In this document: one piece after another, positions 44,222 to 54,482 of the stretch
Numbering within the stretch: position 1 is the first letter of the stretch
Layout: each line of letters begins with the position of its first letter
NCBI GenBank assembly: GCA_022402525.1
Contig: JAKRSB010000101.1
Span: 95,338 to 159,337 of the forward strand
Origin: Thermosynechococcaceae cyanobacterium MS004
GTDB taxonomy: Bacteria > Cyanobacteriota > Cyanobacteriia > Thermosynechococcales > Thermosynechococcaceae
Direction of reading: 5' to 3'
DNA: 64,000 nt
Notes under the pieces: model-generated
Told to the model about the DNA's origin: nothing
What the model saw: only the letters and a program-made list of their open reading frames with translations
The model's database searches: none
Position numbers and translations under genes: made by a program

Positions 44222-45238
44222 TCAGGCCGCTCGATCCGTGGACTGAAGACTAGCAGACTCCCGCGCTTCTGCGGTTTGTTCGCGCAAAAGCTCCGTAAGC
44301 TGATGCTTGTCTTCTAAAAGCAAAGCGTGATCAGACTGTTCTGGAGCGCGATCCTCTGGAGCGTGATCGCCATGCAGCCGAATGCCGATGAATACATCGT
44401 ACAAAAAGCTCAAAATGTTGCGCCGATTAAAAATATCGAGGGTTTGAGGGCTTCCCTTTTCGTCTAGCAGGGGTTTAACCGCATAGTAGGCGGGCTGTAC
44501 CTTGTACCAGGGAATCGACGGCCAAAGGTGGTGAATCAGGTGGTAATTCTGCCCCAGAATCAGGACATTGAGCCAACTGCTAGGGTACACCCGCGCATTT
44601 TTCCAGCGATCGCGCTCACTAAAGGGACGATGGGGCAGGTAGTCAAAAAAGAGGCCAAGGGCCAGCCCCACCACCAAGGCAGGCGTGAACCAATAATTCA
44701 TCACATAGCCCAGTTGACCCTGAGAAGACGCAAACCACACCACGCTGACCATAAAGAGACGGCTCAAAAACCACTCAAGCAGCTCATATTTTCGCCATAG
44801 CTTCCGCCGAAAGAAGAACAGCTCGTGATAGAAGAATCGGGGCGCAATTAGCCATAGAGGCCCACAGGTCGATACAAAATGGTCTGGGTCATTTTTGGGA
44901 TCATTCACGTGGGCATGATGCTGCATGTGAACCCGCATAAACACCGGATAGGCAAAACCTAAAATCAACGCGCTGGCGTGCCCCATTCCTGCATTCGCGA
45001 TGGGGTTTCGATGGGCTACGTTGTGGGAGGCATCATGAATCACCGTTCCGGCGAGGTGCAGCGCCACAACGTTTAGGACAAATGTGATCCAGCCCGGCAG
45101 ATCTGCAAAAAAGTACCCCAGCGTTGAGCAGCCAATCAACCCGATGGATGTCAACAATAAGAGCAAAGTAGGGTTAAAAGTCCCAGGAGCACCTAAAAAT
45201 TCGTAGGGGACAGTCCGAGGGTGAATTTCAACTGGCAT
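44222..45238 (-). CDS. crtR: Beta-carotene hydroxylase
   Basis: The 338-aa product is a membrane di-iron hydroxylase of the fatty-acid-desaturase fold. Histidine clusters are HDASHNVAH, HMQHHAH and YHLIHHLWP. The GTVIHDASHNVAHRNPIANAGMGH, VHMQHHAHVNDPKNDPDHFVST and SIPWYKVQPAYYAVKPLLDEKG segments match CrtR of cyanobacteria, which makes zeaxanthin from beta-carotene. The C-terminal ~40 residues are a non-conserved tail with a small repeat (APEDRAPEQ). Confidence 0.93.
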   Translation of the reverse strand: MPVEIHPRTVPYEFLGAPGTFNPTLLLLLTSIGLIGCSTLGYFFADLPGWITFVLNVVALHLAGTVIHDASHNVAHRNPIANAGMGHASALILGFAYPVFMRVHMQHHAHVNDPKNDPDHFVSTCGPLWLIAPRFFYHELFFFRRKLWRKYELLEWFLSRLFMVSVVWFASSQGQLGYVMNYWFTPALVVGLALGLFFDYLPHRPFSERDRWKNARVYPSSWLNVLILGQNYHLIHHLWPSIPWYKVQPAYYAVKPLLDEKGSPQTLDIFNRRNILSFLYDVFIGIRLHGDHAPEDRAPEQSDHALLLEDKHQLTELLREQTAEARESASLQSTDRAA

Positions 45239-45821
45239 TAACCGATAATCCTTGCTCTGTCGCCATTATTCCCAGGTAGTATACGATAGACCTGCATACA
45301 AATTAAAGTTTTGTAACAAATAAGCGCCTTTGCTCTTCTGTTCTCTCAGAAATCTACCCTAAAAAATCCAGGTTGAGCAATGGCTCAACAGTAGGACAGA
45401 AGGGTGAAGAGACTTGGTCAAGTGCTCCATATCAAGTGCCCTATATAAGGCCGCGTATCAGGCTGCAGAAGAGGATTGGAGCAGCATTGAACCTTGGCGT
45501 GAGTTAGGGGACTGTCTGAGCGCAGTTCTGAGCACTAATGGGTACTAAATTGAACGAGTCCTAAATTGAACGAGCGCTAAATTGACCTAATCGAGTGGCT
45601 TCAACCAATCCAGATAGGACTAATTCTGATATGGGTACATTCAAAACTCTCTTCAAAATCCAAATATTCAAAACCCTAAAGTTGAGGAGGCTGTGCAGCC
45701 ATCGCATCTTAGCAATGGGGTCTTAGTATAAAGATTCTTAATGTCTACTGGAACTTGAAGGACTTAACTATAGTCATTGTGCCCTATCTAGCTTCAGGCG
45801 TGAGCAAAAAGGATGTTGTTT
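45239..45821. other. Intergenic region with a 16-bp array
   Basis: The divergent spacer between crtR and the COP23-like gene. A 16-bp-type array lies at 45544-45592 (CTAAATTGAACGAGTC units). I see no open frame that looks real and no RNA gene. Confidence 0.45.
45544..45592. repeat. Three 16-bp tandem repeats
   Basis: ACTAAATTGAACGAGT-type units follow at 16-bp steps from 45544. Confidence 0.85.
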
Positions 45822-46748
45822 ATGAGCATTGACTGCGATTCTGCCCCAAGGGAGCGGAAAACTCACTGGGTGAGTTGTTGGGTGGGCCGAGGTTTTGTGC
45901 GTCCGGTCGGGCTGGTTAGCACACTCGCGATCGCCCTTTCGAGTGGGTTATCGGTCAAGGCACAAACCCAAGATCTTCCTAAGGTTAGCTCAGGTGCTGC
46001 AACAGCATCCCCTCCTGCGCCCGTAGGCTCGTCCTCAAATAGTGCTTCTGGGACGTCTCAGGGTAGCTCAAAAGATAGCCTGCGCGTCAGCCCAGCGCAG
46101 AAACGCAGCTCTGTCGCAGCAACCCAAGATGCCGTTCGCCGTGACCCAACGACTGATGTCAACGCAGTCAGATTCTTCTGTCAGCTTTGGAAAGGCCAAT
46201 ACACGGTGATGTATAGCCCAGAAAGCCGGACGGGTGAGTCCTATCCTTGGGCGGTTCCCCAAGATTTAGGTGGGGGCTGGGTCGCTGAAAAGCGCTGTAC
46301 AGAGATTAGCCGTCGCCTTGAGGAGTATCGCCCTGATGGACTTAAGGAGCTGAGCACCACCACAGAAAATGGCTACAACACGGTCTGCGCAACCACTGAA
46401 TCCAATGGTGCCTGCCGAATTGTCTTTACGGTGCCGCCTGGTCAAGACCCCATTTCCACGCGCAATTCGGTGTTTGAAAGTCTGGCCACTGCGGACAGCG
46501 GCCAAATGACTCAGGGTGTTAATACCTTTGTCGGGTCAAACAGCGGAACTCTTAATCTCAACGGTGATCTTGTGAATCTGGGCTTGGCCATTTTAGGCAA
46601 TGGTTCAGGCTTGAGTCGAAGAGCGGAGCATTCTGCCATAAATCTAAAGCCGTTCCTTGCGCCGAGTGATGGGGGCAGCGGCATTGAGATGACTAATGGG
46701 GTTCGTTTACAAAAAGGGCTGCGGCTAAATCCCAATAGATTTCGGTAG
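45822..46748 (+). CDS. COP23-domain secreted protein
   Basis: From the ATG at 45822 (AAGGA eight bases upstream; an ATG at 45813 is possible) the product is 308 aa. A signal-like segment (RPVGLVSTLAIALSSGLSVKAQ) is followed by a Ser/Ala-rich region and then the COP23 pattern: RFFCQLWKGQYTVMYSPESR, PWAVPQDLGGGWVAEKRCTEISRRLEEYRPDGLKEL and YNTVCATTESNGACRIVFTVPPGQDP. COP23 was described as a circadian-oscillating protein of unknown role in Cyanothece. It is probably periplasmic. Confidence 0.85.
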   Translation: MSIDCDSAPRERKTHWVSCWVGRGFVRPVGLVSTLAIALSSGLSVKAQTQDLPKVSSGAATASPPAPVGSSSNSASGTSQGSSKDSLRVSPAQKRSSVAATQDAVRRDPTTDVNAVRFFCQLWKGQYTVMYSPESRTGESYPWAVPQDLGGGWVAEKRCTEISRRLEEYRPDGLKELSTTTENGYNTVCATTESNGACRIVFTVPPGQDPISTRNSVFESLATADSGQMTQGVNTFVGSNSGTLNLNGDLVNLGLAILGNGSGLSRRAEHSAINLKPFLAPSDGGSGIEMTNGVRLQKGLRLNPNRFR

Positions 46749-46913
46749 GGGTTTCGGTAGGGCGATCTGCTGTCCCCTGGGAGCCTTTTACTGAGTGACG
46801 CGCTTGTAAGCCTGTCCTGATCATGACGATGGGGGCAGGCTTTTGCGATGGAGCGTGGGCGGTGACATCTACGGGTTATATTTACCTTGAGCGATCGCCC
46901 AAGCTTTAATCTC

Positions 46914-46960
46914 AAAAGATTCGGCTCAAAAGATTCAGCTCAAGAGATTTAATTCAAAAA
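46914..46960. repeat. Three 14-bp tandem repeats
   Basis: AAAAGATTCGGCTC, AAAAGATTCAGCTC and AAGAGATTTAATTC follow at 14-bp steps just upstream of the amidase gene. Confidence 0.88.
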
Positions 46961-46992
46961 ACTTTTGGTCATAGGCTTCCTGTAAAACATCC

Positions 46993-47967
46993 ATGAAGTA
47001 TCGAATTTTAGCGATCGCAGGCATTTTGTCTCTCTGCTGGGTGCTGGTGGTGGGCAGTCTCAAGTCGAGCTGGGCGATGCAAAAGATGGCAGACTTTAGG
47101 GCAGACCTTGGAATCCCTAGCACCCTGCTTGCCCAAACTCAGTGGTACACTCCGCCAGGAATTCCGGTAGTGGGCTGTCAGACCAGACCTAAATGGAATC
47201 CACCCCAGCCTAATATTGAAACCACCTTCCAGAAAGGATCGCTGACGATCTCTCGGTTTCGGCAAACAGCCCTCAGCTCTGCGGTAAACGCCCTGCCAGA
47301 GCGCTCTGCAAACAATAGAGTAGGCGATCGCAACTACACCCCCAGAGAAGAAATAACCCTGGCCAATCCCACCAACTTTGGCGAACGGTACTACCAGGAT
47401 GTGAACGGCCAGCCCGTGAATAATGACCCCATAATCGTGATTCACGAAACCGTGATTCCCGCTTGGCAAACGGTCAGATTTTTTCAGACCTATAACCCCC
47501 GTGACTCAGACCAGGCCAGCTACCACACCCTCATCAAGCAGGACGGTACAATTTTCTATCTGGTGCCGCCGGATAAGCGAGCCTTTGGCGCAGGTAACTC
47601 GGTCTTTAATGGAGAGTCTGTCAAAACCAATCGCCTTTACGCTTCCTCCGTCAATAACTTTGCCTACCACATTGCCTTTGAAACCCCGCCTGATGGCCGC
47701 AACAACGGCAATGTCCATAGCGGCTACACAGATCTCCAGTATGAATCCCTGGCGTGGCTCATTTCAAAAACCGGTGTTCCAGACAGCCGCATTTCCTACC
47801 ATAAGGCGGTGGATCGCTCTGGCTCCCGAAAAGATCCCAGAAGCTTTAATACCCAAAAATTTCAGCAGCTTCTGAGCCTCTATCCCAAAAGTCAGGAAAT
47901 TGTGATTGGCTGCCCCGCGCCATTCGCCCAACCTTCCGCTCAGCCTTCCCTGAACCCATCTTTCTGA
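46993..47967 (+). CDS. N-acetylmuramoyl-L-alanine amidase (amidase_2 type)
   Basis: The 324-aa product has a short N-terminal membrane or signal segment (ILAIAGILSLCWVLVVGSL) and then an AmpD-like domain: PIIVIHETVIPAWQTVRFF (first zinc histidine), YHTLIKQDGTIFYLVPPDKRAFGAGNS, NNFAYHIAFETP, and SRISYHKAVDRSGSRKDPRSF with the later ligands. It cleaves the MurNAc-L-alanine bond of peptidoglycan and is expected in the periplasm. Confidence 0.9.
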   Translation: MKYRILAIAGILSLCWVLVVGSLKSSWAMQKMADFRADLGIPSTLLAQTQWYTPPGIPVVGCQTRPKWNPPQPNIETTFQKGSLTISRFRQTALSSAVNALPERSANNRVGDRNYTPREEITLANPTNFGERYYQDVNGQPVNNDPIIVIHETVIPAWQTVRFFQTYNPRDSDQASYHTLIKQDGTIFYLVPPDKRAFGAGNSVFNGESVKTNRLYASSVNNFAYHIAFETPPDGRNNGNVHSGYTDLQYESLAWLISKTGVPDSRISYHKAVDRSGSRKDPRSFNTQKFQQLLSLYPKSQEIVIGCPAPFAQPSAQPSLNPSF

Positions 47968-48053
47968 GGGGGGTGCCCAGCCTCGGCTCTGCCTCAAGCA
48001 GTCAGGATCCCAAGCCCAAGCTAAATACGATGAGTTCACTAGAGATAGGCACT

Positions 48054-48968
48054 ATGAGCATTGAACAGTTAAACAGCGACTTCGGCCTTGCGGGGCAGCT
48101 TAAGATTATTGAAGGCAGGGGTGGGTTTCCGTGGATTGAAATCGCCAATGAAAAAGCCAGGGCGCTGATTTCTGTGTATTCAGGACAGGTGCTGTCGTTT
48201 CATCCACGCTCTGAACCAGAAGATCTCCTGTTTCTCAGCGATAAAGCTTTTTTCCAAACAGGCAAAGCGATTAAAGGAGGAACCCCGATCTGTTGGCCGT
48301 GGTTTGGCCCTGACCCAGAAGGTTTGGGTCGCCCTGCCCACGGGTTTGTGCGTAACCGAATGTGGGAGATCTCGCGATCGCTTACAACCGATAGCGGCGA
48401 TACCCAGGTCATGCTGAGCCTATCTGATACCCCAGAAACACAGTCCATCTGGCCCCATGCCTTTTCCTTAAACCTTGTCGTGACCGTGGGCGATCGCTTG
48501 ACCGTGGAGCTACTCACGCACAATACGGGGGACGCACCCTTCCAGATCACCCAGGCGCTTCATACCTATTTCAAGATTGGGGACATCCACCAAGTGCAGG
48601 TCTTAGGTCTGGACGGGGTTGAGTTTCTAGACAAAACCCAGGGCGGCACCCAAAAGACTCAAGCTGGCGCGGTGCAGATCTCTGGAGAGGTAGATCGGGT
48701 CTACACAAACTTGCCCACTCCAGAGCTAGTCATCACGGATGCCAGTTTAAATCGACGAATTTTGATCACGGCCCAGGGCAGCAAGACGGCGATCGTCTGG
48801 AATCCTTGGGCAGAGGTCAGCGCAGCTATGGCAGATTTAGACGATGCCGACTATCAGCACTTCCTTTGTGTGGAGACGGCCAATGCCGCCGAGGATGTGG
48901 TGGCGATCGCCCCTGGTGCTGTGTCGAGTCTAGTGGCTACTTACCGAGTAGAGCGCGGATTGGGATAG
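48054..48968 (+). CDS. D-hexose-6-phosphate mutarotase (aldose-1-epimerase-like)
   Basis: From the ATG at 48054 (ATG at 48030 and GTG at 47973 are longer options) the product is 304 aa. The landmarks are VYSGQVLSFHPRSEPEDLLFLSDKAFFQTGKAIKGGTPICWPWFGP, PAHGFVRNRMWEI, LTHNTGDAPFQITQALHTYFKIGDI, and VWNPWAEVSAAMADLDDADYQHFLCVETANA. These match YeaD-type glucose-6-phosphate 1-epimerases, which interconvert alpha and beta anomers. Confidence 0.92.
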   Translation: MSIEQLNSDFGLAGQLKIIEGRGGFPWIEIANEKARALISVYSGQVLSFHPRSEPEDLLFLSDKAFFQTGKAIKGGTPICWPWFGPDPEGLGRPAHGFVRNRMWEISRSLTTDSGDTQVMLSLSDTPETQSIWPHAFSLNLVVTVGDRLTVELLTHNTGDAPFQITQALHTYFKIGDIHQVQVLGLDGVEFLDKTQGGTQKTQAGAVQISGEVDRVYTNLPTPELVITDASLNRRILITAQGSKTAIVWNPWAEVSAAMADLDDADYQHFLCVETANAAEDVVAIAPGAVSSLVATYRVERGLG

Positions 48969-48969
48969 A

Positions 48970-49026
48970 GGCTCCCCATCCCTAGAACCCATGTCTAGGC
49001 CCCATTCCTAGGCCCCATTCCTAGGG
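48970..49026. repeat. 13-bp tandem repeats spanning the argC stop codon
   Basis: CTAGGCCCCATTC occurs at 48995 and 49008 and begins again at 49021, where CTA is the reverse complement of the argC TAG. The array thus reaches into the end of argC on the minus strand. Confidence 0.9.
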
Positions 49027-50085
49027 ATAAAAGGCAAGCTTGGGCAACCCCAGGGTTTCCTCCCAGCCCATCATGATGTTTAGGCACTGCACCGCCTGAC
49101 CAGCCTGACCCTTAATTAAGTTATCGATTGCCGAAAGAATAATGACTCGACCCGTGCGCTCGTCCACTTCAATGCCGATGTAGCAAAGGTTCGTGCCGCA
49201 GGCCCACTTGGTTTGTGGATAAGTTCCACCCGGCAATATTTTGACCCAAGGCGAATCGCGGTAAAACGCGGTGTAAATAGTAATGAGGTCTTCTGCCACC
49301 AGTCCCGGATCGCGCAGATTGGCGTAGACCGTTGCCAGAATGCCGCGCGGCATGGGGATTAAGTGAGGCGTAAACTGCACCATCAATTCTCTGCCCAGCA
49401 AGTCTCGGCAAACCTGCTCAATTTCAGGGGTATGCCGATGATGCCCAACGCCGTAGGCCCCCAAAGAGCCATCCGCCTCTGCCAGTAGTAAAGGCACCTT
49501 GCCCTGACGTCCCCCGCCGGAGGTGCCGGACTTGGCGTCAATAATGATGCTGTCAGGCTGAATGAACCCTTTTTTAAGAAGGGGAGCCAGTGCCAGCAGG
49601 CTTGCGGTGGGATAGCAGCCCGCGCAGCCCACAAGCTGAGCCGTGCGCAGTTTATTCCGATACACCTCCGGCAGACCGTAGACTGCCTGGGCCGAAGTGT
49701 CGCGATCGCTCCTGGTTTTGCCATACCAGTGCTCATAGACCGCTAAATCACTGAAACGGTAGTCTGCAGAAAGATCCAGCACCTTACAGCCCCGCTCCAG
49801 CAGGGGTGGCGTCATGTCAGCGGCCAATCCATTAGGCAAGGATAAAAATACAACCTGAGCGCGCTTGCTAATGGCGTCAAGATCAATGGCCTCAATGACC
49901 AGCTTAGTCTGGTGCCCCAGGTGAGGATACAGCTCAGCAAAAGGCTGTCCTGCACTGCTGTCTCCCCCTAGATACACCACCTCCAGTGCTGGATGGTCAA
50001 TCAAGAGCCGAACAAGCTGCACCCCGCCGTAGCCCGATGCGCCAATGATCGCCACCGGAATTTTCGCCTCAACCCCCCTATCCAT
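49021..50085 (-). CDS. argC: N-acetyl-gamma-glutamyl-phosphate reductase
   Basis: The 354-aa product reduces N-acetylglutamyl phosphate in arginine synthesis. The NADP-binding start [38 protein letters not shown], the catalytic-cysteine motif [31 protein letters not shown] and [10 protein letters not shown] are all present. Start is the ATG at 50085. It is divergent from ribBA. Confidence 0.96.
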   Translation of the reverse strand: MDRGVEAKIPVAIIGASGYGGVQLVRLLIDHPALEVVYLGGDSSAGQPFAELYPHLGHQTKLVIEAIDLDAISKRAQVVFLSLPNGLAADMTPPLLERGCKVLDLSADYRFSDLAVYEHWYGKTRSDRDTSAQAVYGLPEVYRNKLRTAQLVGCAGCYPTASLLALAPLLKKGFIQPDSIIIDAKSGTSGGGRQGKVPLLLAEADGSLGAYGVGHHRHTPEIEQVCRDLLGRELMVQFTPHLIPMPRGILATVYANLRDPGLVAEDLITIYTAFYRDSPWVKILPGGTYPQTKWACGTNLCYIGIEVDERTGRVIILSAIDNLIKGQAGQAVQCLNIMMGWEETLGLPKLAFYP

Positions 50086-50532
50086 AAGTCCTCATGATTA
50101 ATGGTTCCGAATCGTTAACGAGATGAGCTGGACATAGGCCACCATGCAGGCTCCCCACCCTTTTTCTCTCACGCAGTTGCTCAGCACTTAAACCCAGTAC
50201 TTAAACCCAATACTCAATCCTCAGGCCTAATACTCAACCCCCAAGCCCAATACCTTAAGAACATGAATGAGCCCCATCAAACTGAGCACCTTAAACATTT
50301 GTTCCTGAAAGTTTTTCCCTAAACATTGGGTGGACTAGACATTGGATGACCTAAACATTGGATGAATTGTAGTCCCAAAAGGGGAGAACTGTAGAATTTA
50401 TAAAAATATTCAGATGCACGTGCCTTCAGATCCGCACCCCTATAAACTTGAGCAGGAGTTTGGTGCGCAAGATTTAGCACTACCCTTAGAATTAAAGTAG
50501 TAAACTTATTAAGAAAAGTTACGGTAACGCCT
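50086..50532. other. Intergenic region between argC and ribBA
   Basis: A degenerate repeat region (ACTTAAACCCAATACTC-like units at 50180-50270, CTAAACATTGGATG-like units near 50315-50370). No FMN-riboswitch core (conserved loop sequences and hairpins) was found upstream of ribBA. Confidence 0.45.
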
Positions 50533-52209
50533 TTGAATCGCGCTGACCCTCCTGTGGACGAATCACTCTCCTTTGACTCCATTGAAGCTGCCCTTGCTGA
50601 TATAAAGGCAGGTCGTGCTGTGGTGGTGGTCGATGATGAGGGGCGCGAGAATGAAGGGGATGTGATCTGCGCGGCGGAATTTGCAACTCCGGAGATGATT
50701 AACTTCATGGCGGTGAAGGCCCGTGGGCTCATCTGTCTGGCCATGACGGGCGATCGCCTAGATGCCCTGGATCTCCCCCTGATGGTCTCCAATAATACTG
50801 ACCCCAATCAAACGGCCTTCACGGTCAGCATTGATGCCTCACCAATCCTGGGTGTCTCCACGGGGATCTCTGCGGAAGACCGCGCCAAAACCATTCAAAT
50901 TGCCATTCATCCAGAGACCCAGCCTGGAGATTTACGCCGTCCCGGCCATATTTTTCCGCTGCGATCGCGAGAGGGTGGCGTCCTCAAGCGGGCAGGTCAT
51001 ACCGAATCAGCGGTCGATCTTGCTCACTTGGCGGGTCTTTATCCAGCCGGAGTAATCTGCGAAATTCAAAACCCCAATGGCTCAATGGCGCGGCTGCCAG
51101 AGCTGATTGAGTACGCCCAGGTTCACAATCTCAAGATCATCAGTATTGCTGATCTCATTAGCTATCGGCTGCAGCACGAGCGCTTTGTCCATCGTGAAAC
51201 CGTGGCGGAGCTGCCCACAGAATTTGGTCAGTTCCAAATTTATGGGTATCGCAACACCCTAGATGGTTCTGACCATGTGGCGTTGGTAAAAGGGAATTTA
51301 GAAGACTTTGGCGATCGCCCCATCATGGTGCGGGTGCATTCTGAATGCCTAACGGGAGACGCCCTAGGCTCCCTACGCTGTGACTGCCGAATGCAGCTTC
51401 AGGCGGCGCTCAAAATGATTGATAGTGTGGGCGAAGGCGTCGTGATTTACCTGCGTCAGGAAGGGCGCGGCATTGGCCTCATCAATAAGCTCAAAGCCTA
51501 TACCCTCCAAGACCGAGGGTTTGATACCGTCGAGGCCAATGAAAAGCTTGGCTTCCCTGCCGACCTCCGCAACTACGGCGTGGGGGCCCAAATGTTGAGT
51601 GACTTAGGGATTCATAATATTCGACTGATTACCAATAATCCGCGCAAAATTGCCGGACTCAAGGGCTACGGCATCGATATTGTCGGTCGTGTGCCCCTGT
51701 TAATTGAGGCTACGCCTTACAACACGACCTACCTCAATACCAAAGCCGCTAAACTCGGCCACATGCTGCTGCAAACCTATTTGCTCACCCTCAGTCTCCA
51801 GTGGCAAGATGAGCCAACGGAAGATCAGCAGTACGAACGACTCGAAAAGCTACGGCATCTCATTGACCTCCAGCATCTGCTGATTCAAGAAGAAGCAAGG
51901 CCCGTTGCGACCGCTATTTTTGGGCAGGGAGCCTTAGTGGTGCATGTGGGGCTAGATCAGGCAAACGTTGCGGCCCCAGACTGGTATCAGCAGCCCGGTC
52001 ATCCTTACCTCCTTGCGATCGCCTCTATTCTGGAAAGTCTCAAAAATTGGCCGCACCTTGCCCAGCTAGAGCTGCTGGTTTCCCCCGGCACCGATCCGCT
52101 GAAGACCCTTCAGGTTCAGCTTGATCGCCAAGCAGTTCAGTGGCAGGATATTCCGCAGCCGCTCATTGAGTGTCTGGCAACCCAAAAGATTTATAGCGTT
52201 CATGACTAG
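50533..52209 (+). CDS. ribBA: Bifunctional 3,4-DHBP synthase / GTP cyclohydrolase II
   Basis: The 558-aa product joins two early steps of riboflavin synthesis. Residues ~12-215 are RibB ([45 protein letters not shown]), ~216-410 RibA ([24 protein letters not shown] with the zinc cysteines, [18 protein letters not shown]). The last ~140 residues are an extension with no recognised domain. No ATG lies near the N-terminus, so TTG at 50533 is taken as start because it gives the usual length of the RibB lead. The stop codon begins a 15-bp tandem array. Confidence 0.94.
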   Translation: MNRADPPVDESLSFDSIEAALADIKAGRAVVVVDDEGRENEGDVICAAEFATPEMINFMAVKARGLICLAMTGDRLDALDLPLMVSNNTDPNQTAFTVSIDASPILGVSTGISAEDRAKTIQIAIHPETQPGDLRRPGHIFPLRSREGGVLKRAGHTESAVDLAHLAGLYPAGVICEIQNPNGSMARLPELIEYAQVHNLKIISIADLISYRLQHERFVHRETVAELPTEFGQFQIYGYRNTLDGSDHVALVKGNLEDFGDRPIMVRVHSECLTGDALGSLRCDCRMQLQAALKMIDSVGEGVVIYLRQEGRGIGLINKLKAYTLQDRGFDTVEANEKLGFPADLRNYGVGAQMLSDLGIHNIRLITNNPRKIAGLKGYGIDIVGRVPLLIEATPYNTTYLNTKAAKLGHMLLQTYLLTLSLQWQDEPTEDQQYERLEKLRHLIDLQHLLIQEEARPVATAIFGQGALVVHVGLDQANVAAPDWYQQPGHPYLLAIASILESLKNWPHLAQLELLVSPGTDPLKTLQVQLDRQAVQWQDIPQPLIECLATQKIYSVHD

Positions 52210-52251
52210 CTGGTTTATGCTTAGCTGGTTTATGTCTAGCTAGTTCACGGC
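52207..52251. repeat. Three 15-bp tandem repeats starting on the ribBA stop codon
   Basis: TAGCTGGTTTATGCT, TAGCTGGTTTATGTC and TAGCTAGTTCACGGC follow at 52207, 52222 and 52237; the first three bases are the ribBA TAG. Confidence 0.92.
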
Positions 52252-52450
52252 TCACTGTTTCATAGGTGGCTCTTTAAGGTCGCTTTAGCCAGAGTTTCTG
52301 CCCAGAAACCCTAGATTTCTAAGATGAACTCAGCAAACTTCGGTACGATGTAGAAGATTATTTTCGTGCTGGCTTTCAGTTCGCGATCGCCCTCACCAGG
52401 AAGAACTTTTCCTCCTCCCCCAACCAGGACACTCAATCAGGAAATCGATC

Positions 52451-53635
52451 ATGACCACGATTGAAACCAGAACAGAGCCGATGGTGCTCAACATGGGCCC
52501 CCACCACCCCTCTATGCATGGGGTTTTGCGACTCATGGTCACCCTAGACGGCGAAAACGTTGCAGACTGTGAGCCTGTGATCGGCTATCTCCATCGCGGC
52601 ATGGAAAAGATTGCCGAGAACCGCACCAACATCATGTTTGTTCCCTACGTGAGTCGTTGGGACTACGCTGCCGGCATGTTTAATGAAGCGGTTACGGTTA
52701 ACGCCCCTGAAAGGCTGGCCGATATTAAGGTTCCCAAGCGCGCCAGCTACATTCGCGTCATCATGCTGGAGCTAAACCGGATTGCTAACCACTTGCTCTG
52801 GCTTGGCCCATTCCTGGCCGACGTGGGCGCTCAGACCCCGTTTTTTTATATCTTCCGAGAGCGTGAGCTGATCTACGATCTCTTTGAAGCTGCCACTGGA
52901 ATGCGGTTTATCAACAATAACTATTTCCGGATGGGCGGGGTTGCCGCCGACTTGACCTACGGTTGGGTCACGAAGTGCCGCGACTTTTGCGACTATTTTT
53001 TGCCGAAAGTAGACGAGTACGAGCGACTGATCACCAATAACCCCATCTTTAGAAAACGCCTTGAAGGCATTGGTGGCATCACCCGTGACGAAGCCATTAG
53101 CTGGGGACTCTCTGGCCCTATGCTGCGGGCCTCTGGTGTGAACTGGGATCTGCGCAAGGTAGATCACTATGAAAGCTACGATGATTTCGACTGGGAAGTC
53201 CAGTGGGAAACTGGCGGCGACTGTCTGGCGCGATACGTGGTGCGAATTCGTGAGATGCGCGAGTCGATTAAAATTATTCGGCAGGCGCTGGATGGACTGC
53301 CCGGTGGGCCTTACGAAAACCTAGAAGCCAATCGGCTCCTAGAGGGCAAAAAGTCTCAGTGGAATGACTTTGACTATCAGTTTTTAGGTAAAAAGCTGGC
53401 TCCAACGGCCAAAATTCCGGAAGGGGAGCTGTACGCAAGGGTTGAGACAGGCAAAGGTGAGCTGGGGATTTATCTCATCGGCAGCGATAGTGTCTTTCCG
53501 TGGCGCTGGAAAATTCGTGCCCCGGACTTTAATAACCTCCAAATTTTGCCTAAATTGGTTCAAGGCACCAAGGTTGCTGACCTGATCGCAATTTTGGGGA
53601 GCGTGGACGTGATTATGGGTTCGGTTGACCGCTAG
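52451..53635 (+). CDS. ndhH: NAD(P)H-quinone oxidoreductase (NDH-1) subunit H
   Basis: The 394-aa product is the 49-kDa-type subunit of the cyanobacterial NDH-1 complex, at the quinone-binding interface of the peripheral arm. Landmarks are [38 protein letters not shown], the [25 protein letters not shown] segment, and the C-terminal DVIMGSVDR. Length matches the family. A terminator follows at 53691. Confidence 0.98.
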   Translation: MTTIETRTEPMVLNMGPHHPSMHGVLRLMVTLDGENVADCEPVIGYLHRGMEKIAENRTNIMFVPYVSRWDYAAGMFNEAVTVNAPERLADIKVPKRASYIRVIMLELNRIANHLLWLGPFLADVGAQTPFFYIFRERELIYDLFEAATGMRFINNNYFRMGGVAADLTYGWVTKCRDFCDYFLPKVDEYERLITNNPIFRKRLEGIGGITRDEAISWGLSGPMLRASGVNWDLRKVDHYESYDDFDWEVQWETGGDCLARYVVRIREMRESIKIIRQALDGLPGGPYENLEANRLLEGKKSQWNDFDYQFLGKKLAPTAKIPEGELYARVETGKGELGIYLIGSDSVFPWRWKIRAPDFNNLQILPKLVQGTKVADLIAILGSVDVIMGSVDR

Positions 53636-53690
53636 AGTAGCGACGTAGGAGAAGAAGTTTCTTGCTGGCTGCTTTATCGGCAGCTCTTCT

Positions 53691-53736
53691 ACACAACGAC
53701 TAGGAACCTAAGGCTCCTGGTCGTTGTGTCGGTTTT
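53691..53736 (+). terminator. Intrinsic terminator of ndhH
   Basis: ACACAACGACTAGGA pairs with TCCTGGTCGTTGTGT (15 bp, one G-U) around a 9-nt loop and is followed by CGGTTTT. Confidence 0.85.
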
Positions 53737-53833
53737 AGACATCAAGCTCTTAAATAGACGCTCAAAAACTAGCTTGAACGCCTAGAAACACCAGGGTGCT
53801 CTTGCACTCTGATGCACACAGTTAATAAACCAA

Positions 53834-53906
53834 TGGAGCTAAGCGGATTCGAACCGCTGACCCCTGCAATGCCATTGCAGTGCTCTACCAACTGAGCTAT
53901 AACCCC
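53834..53906 (-). tRNA. tRNA-Ala (anticodon GGC)
   Basis: On the minus strand a 73-nt cloverleaf starts GGGGTTATAGCTCAGTTGG. The anticodon stem CTGCA/TGCAG encloses the loop ATGGCAT, giving anticodon GGC (codons GCC/GCU). The T loop is GGTTCGAATCC and the acceptor end is TAGCTCC followed by A. The terminal CCA is not encoded. Confidence 0.95.
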
Positions 53907-54294
53907 TTAATCTCATTCAATCATGCCTTGAATGGCTTTCCCCCGTCAAGGTCATTCAAGAAATACATTCTTTAAGACATCGCGATTTCGGCCATTGAGG
54001 GACTGTGTTGCGCGATCGTTCAAATCTCCGCTCCACCAGTCAAAGCTCCATTCCAAGGCTGTATTCCTTCACGTAAAGCCTGAAACTCGCAACAAAGAAG
54101 GAGCGATCGCTAACGATCCCATGAATCAACATCAACGTGGGTAAACCAAAATTACATTTATGCCCCATCCGGCCTCCTAGACGCACCCTCCTCTGAGGAT
54201 TCGCCTAGGATCAGGGTGTACGGATCGCCCAATTGACCACAACGCAATGATCCTACCCACAATTCCCACCCATACTCTATGAGGAAGGTTGACT
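53907..54294. other. Intergenic region between tRNA-Ala and the 47-aa gene
   Basis: A 70-codon frame at 53932-54144 has no family resemblance and is not supported. The ribosome-binding site of the 47-aa gene (GAGGAAGG) lies at its right end. Confidence 0.4.
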
Positions 54295-54438
54295 ATGAAC
54301 ACTCTTCGAGAATCCATGAATCGCTTGGGGTCGGTGATCGCATCCGTGGTTGAAAATATAGGCCGCATCTTTAAGCCGAATGATGACCATTATCCGGCCA
54401 CGGGCGTTGTTCCCTTTACCGATGATCCTAATGCCTAG
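54295..54438 (+). CDS. Conserved-looking 47-aa small protein
   Basis: The ATG at 54295 is preceded by GAGGAAGG at a good distance. The product begins MNTLRESMNRLGSVIASVVE, continues with an NIGRIFKPNDDHYPATGVVPFTDDP stretch and ends at 54438. The N-terminal half can form an amphipathic helix; the second half is Pro/Asp-rich. There is no membrane segment. I think relatives exist in other cyanobacteria but I cannot name a family. Repeat units (TAGAGCAAA) begin at its stop codon. Confidence 0.65.
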   Translation: MNTLRESMNRLGSVIASVVENIGRIFKPNDDHYPATGVVPFTDDPNA

Positions 54439-54482
54439 AGCAAAGACCTCAGAGCAAAAGTATCCTAGAGCAAATGCCTGCA
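54436..54482. repeat. Degenerate tandem repeats starting on the 47-aa gene stop codon
   Basis: Units of CCTAGAGCAAA/CTCAGAGCAAAAG recur three times from the TAG at 54436. Confidence 0.75.

Noticed and set aside
50086..50532. FMN riboswitch upstream of ribBA
   Set aside because: I searched for the conserved FMN-riboswitch core and found only degenerate tandem repeats.
50319..50807. 162-codon minus-strand frame over the ribBA start
   Set aside because: It lies opposite strongly conserved RibB coding sequence and has no family match.
53932..54144. 70-codon open frame between tRNA-Ala and the 47-aa gene
   Set aside because: No family resemblance and no translation signal; the neighbouring 47-aa frame has a good one.
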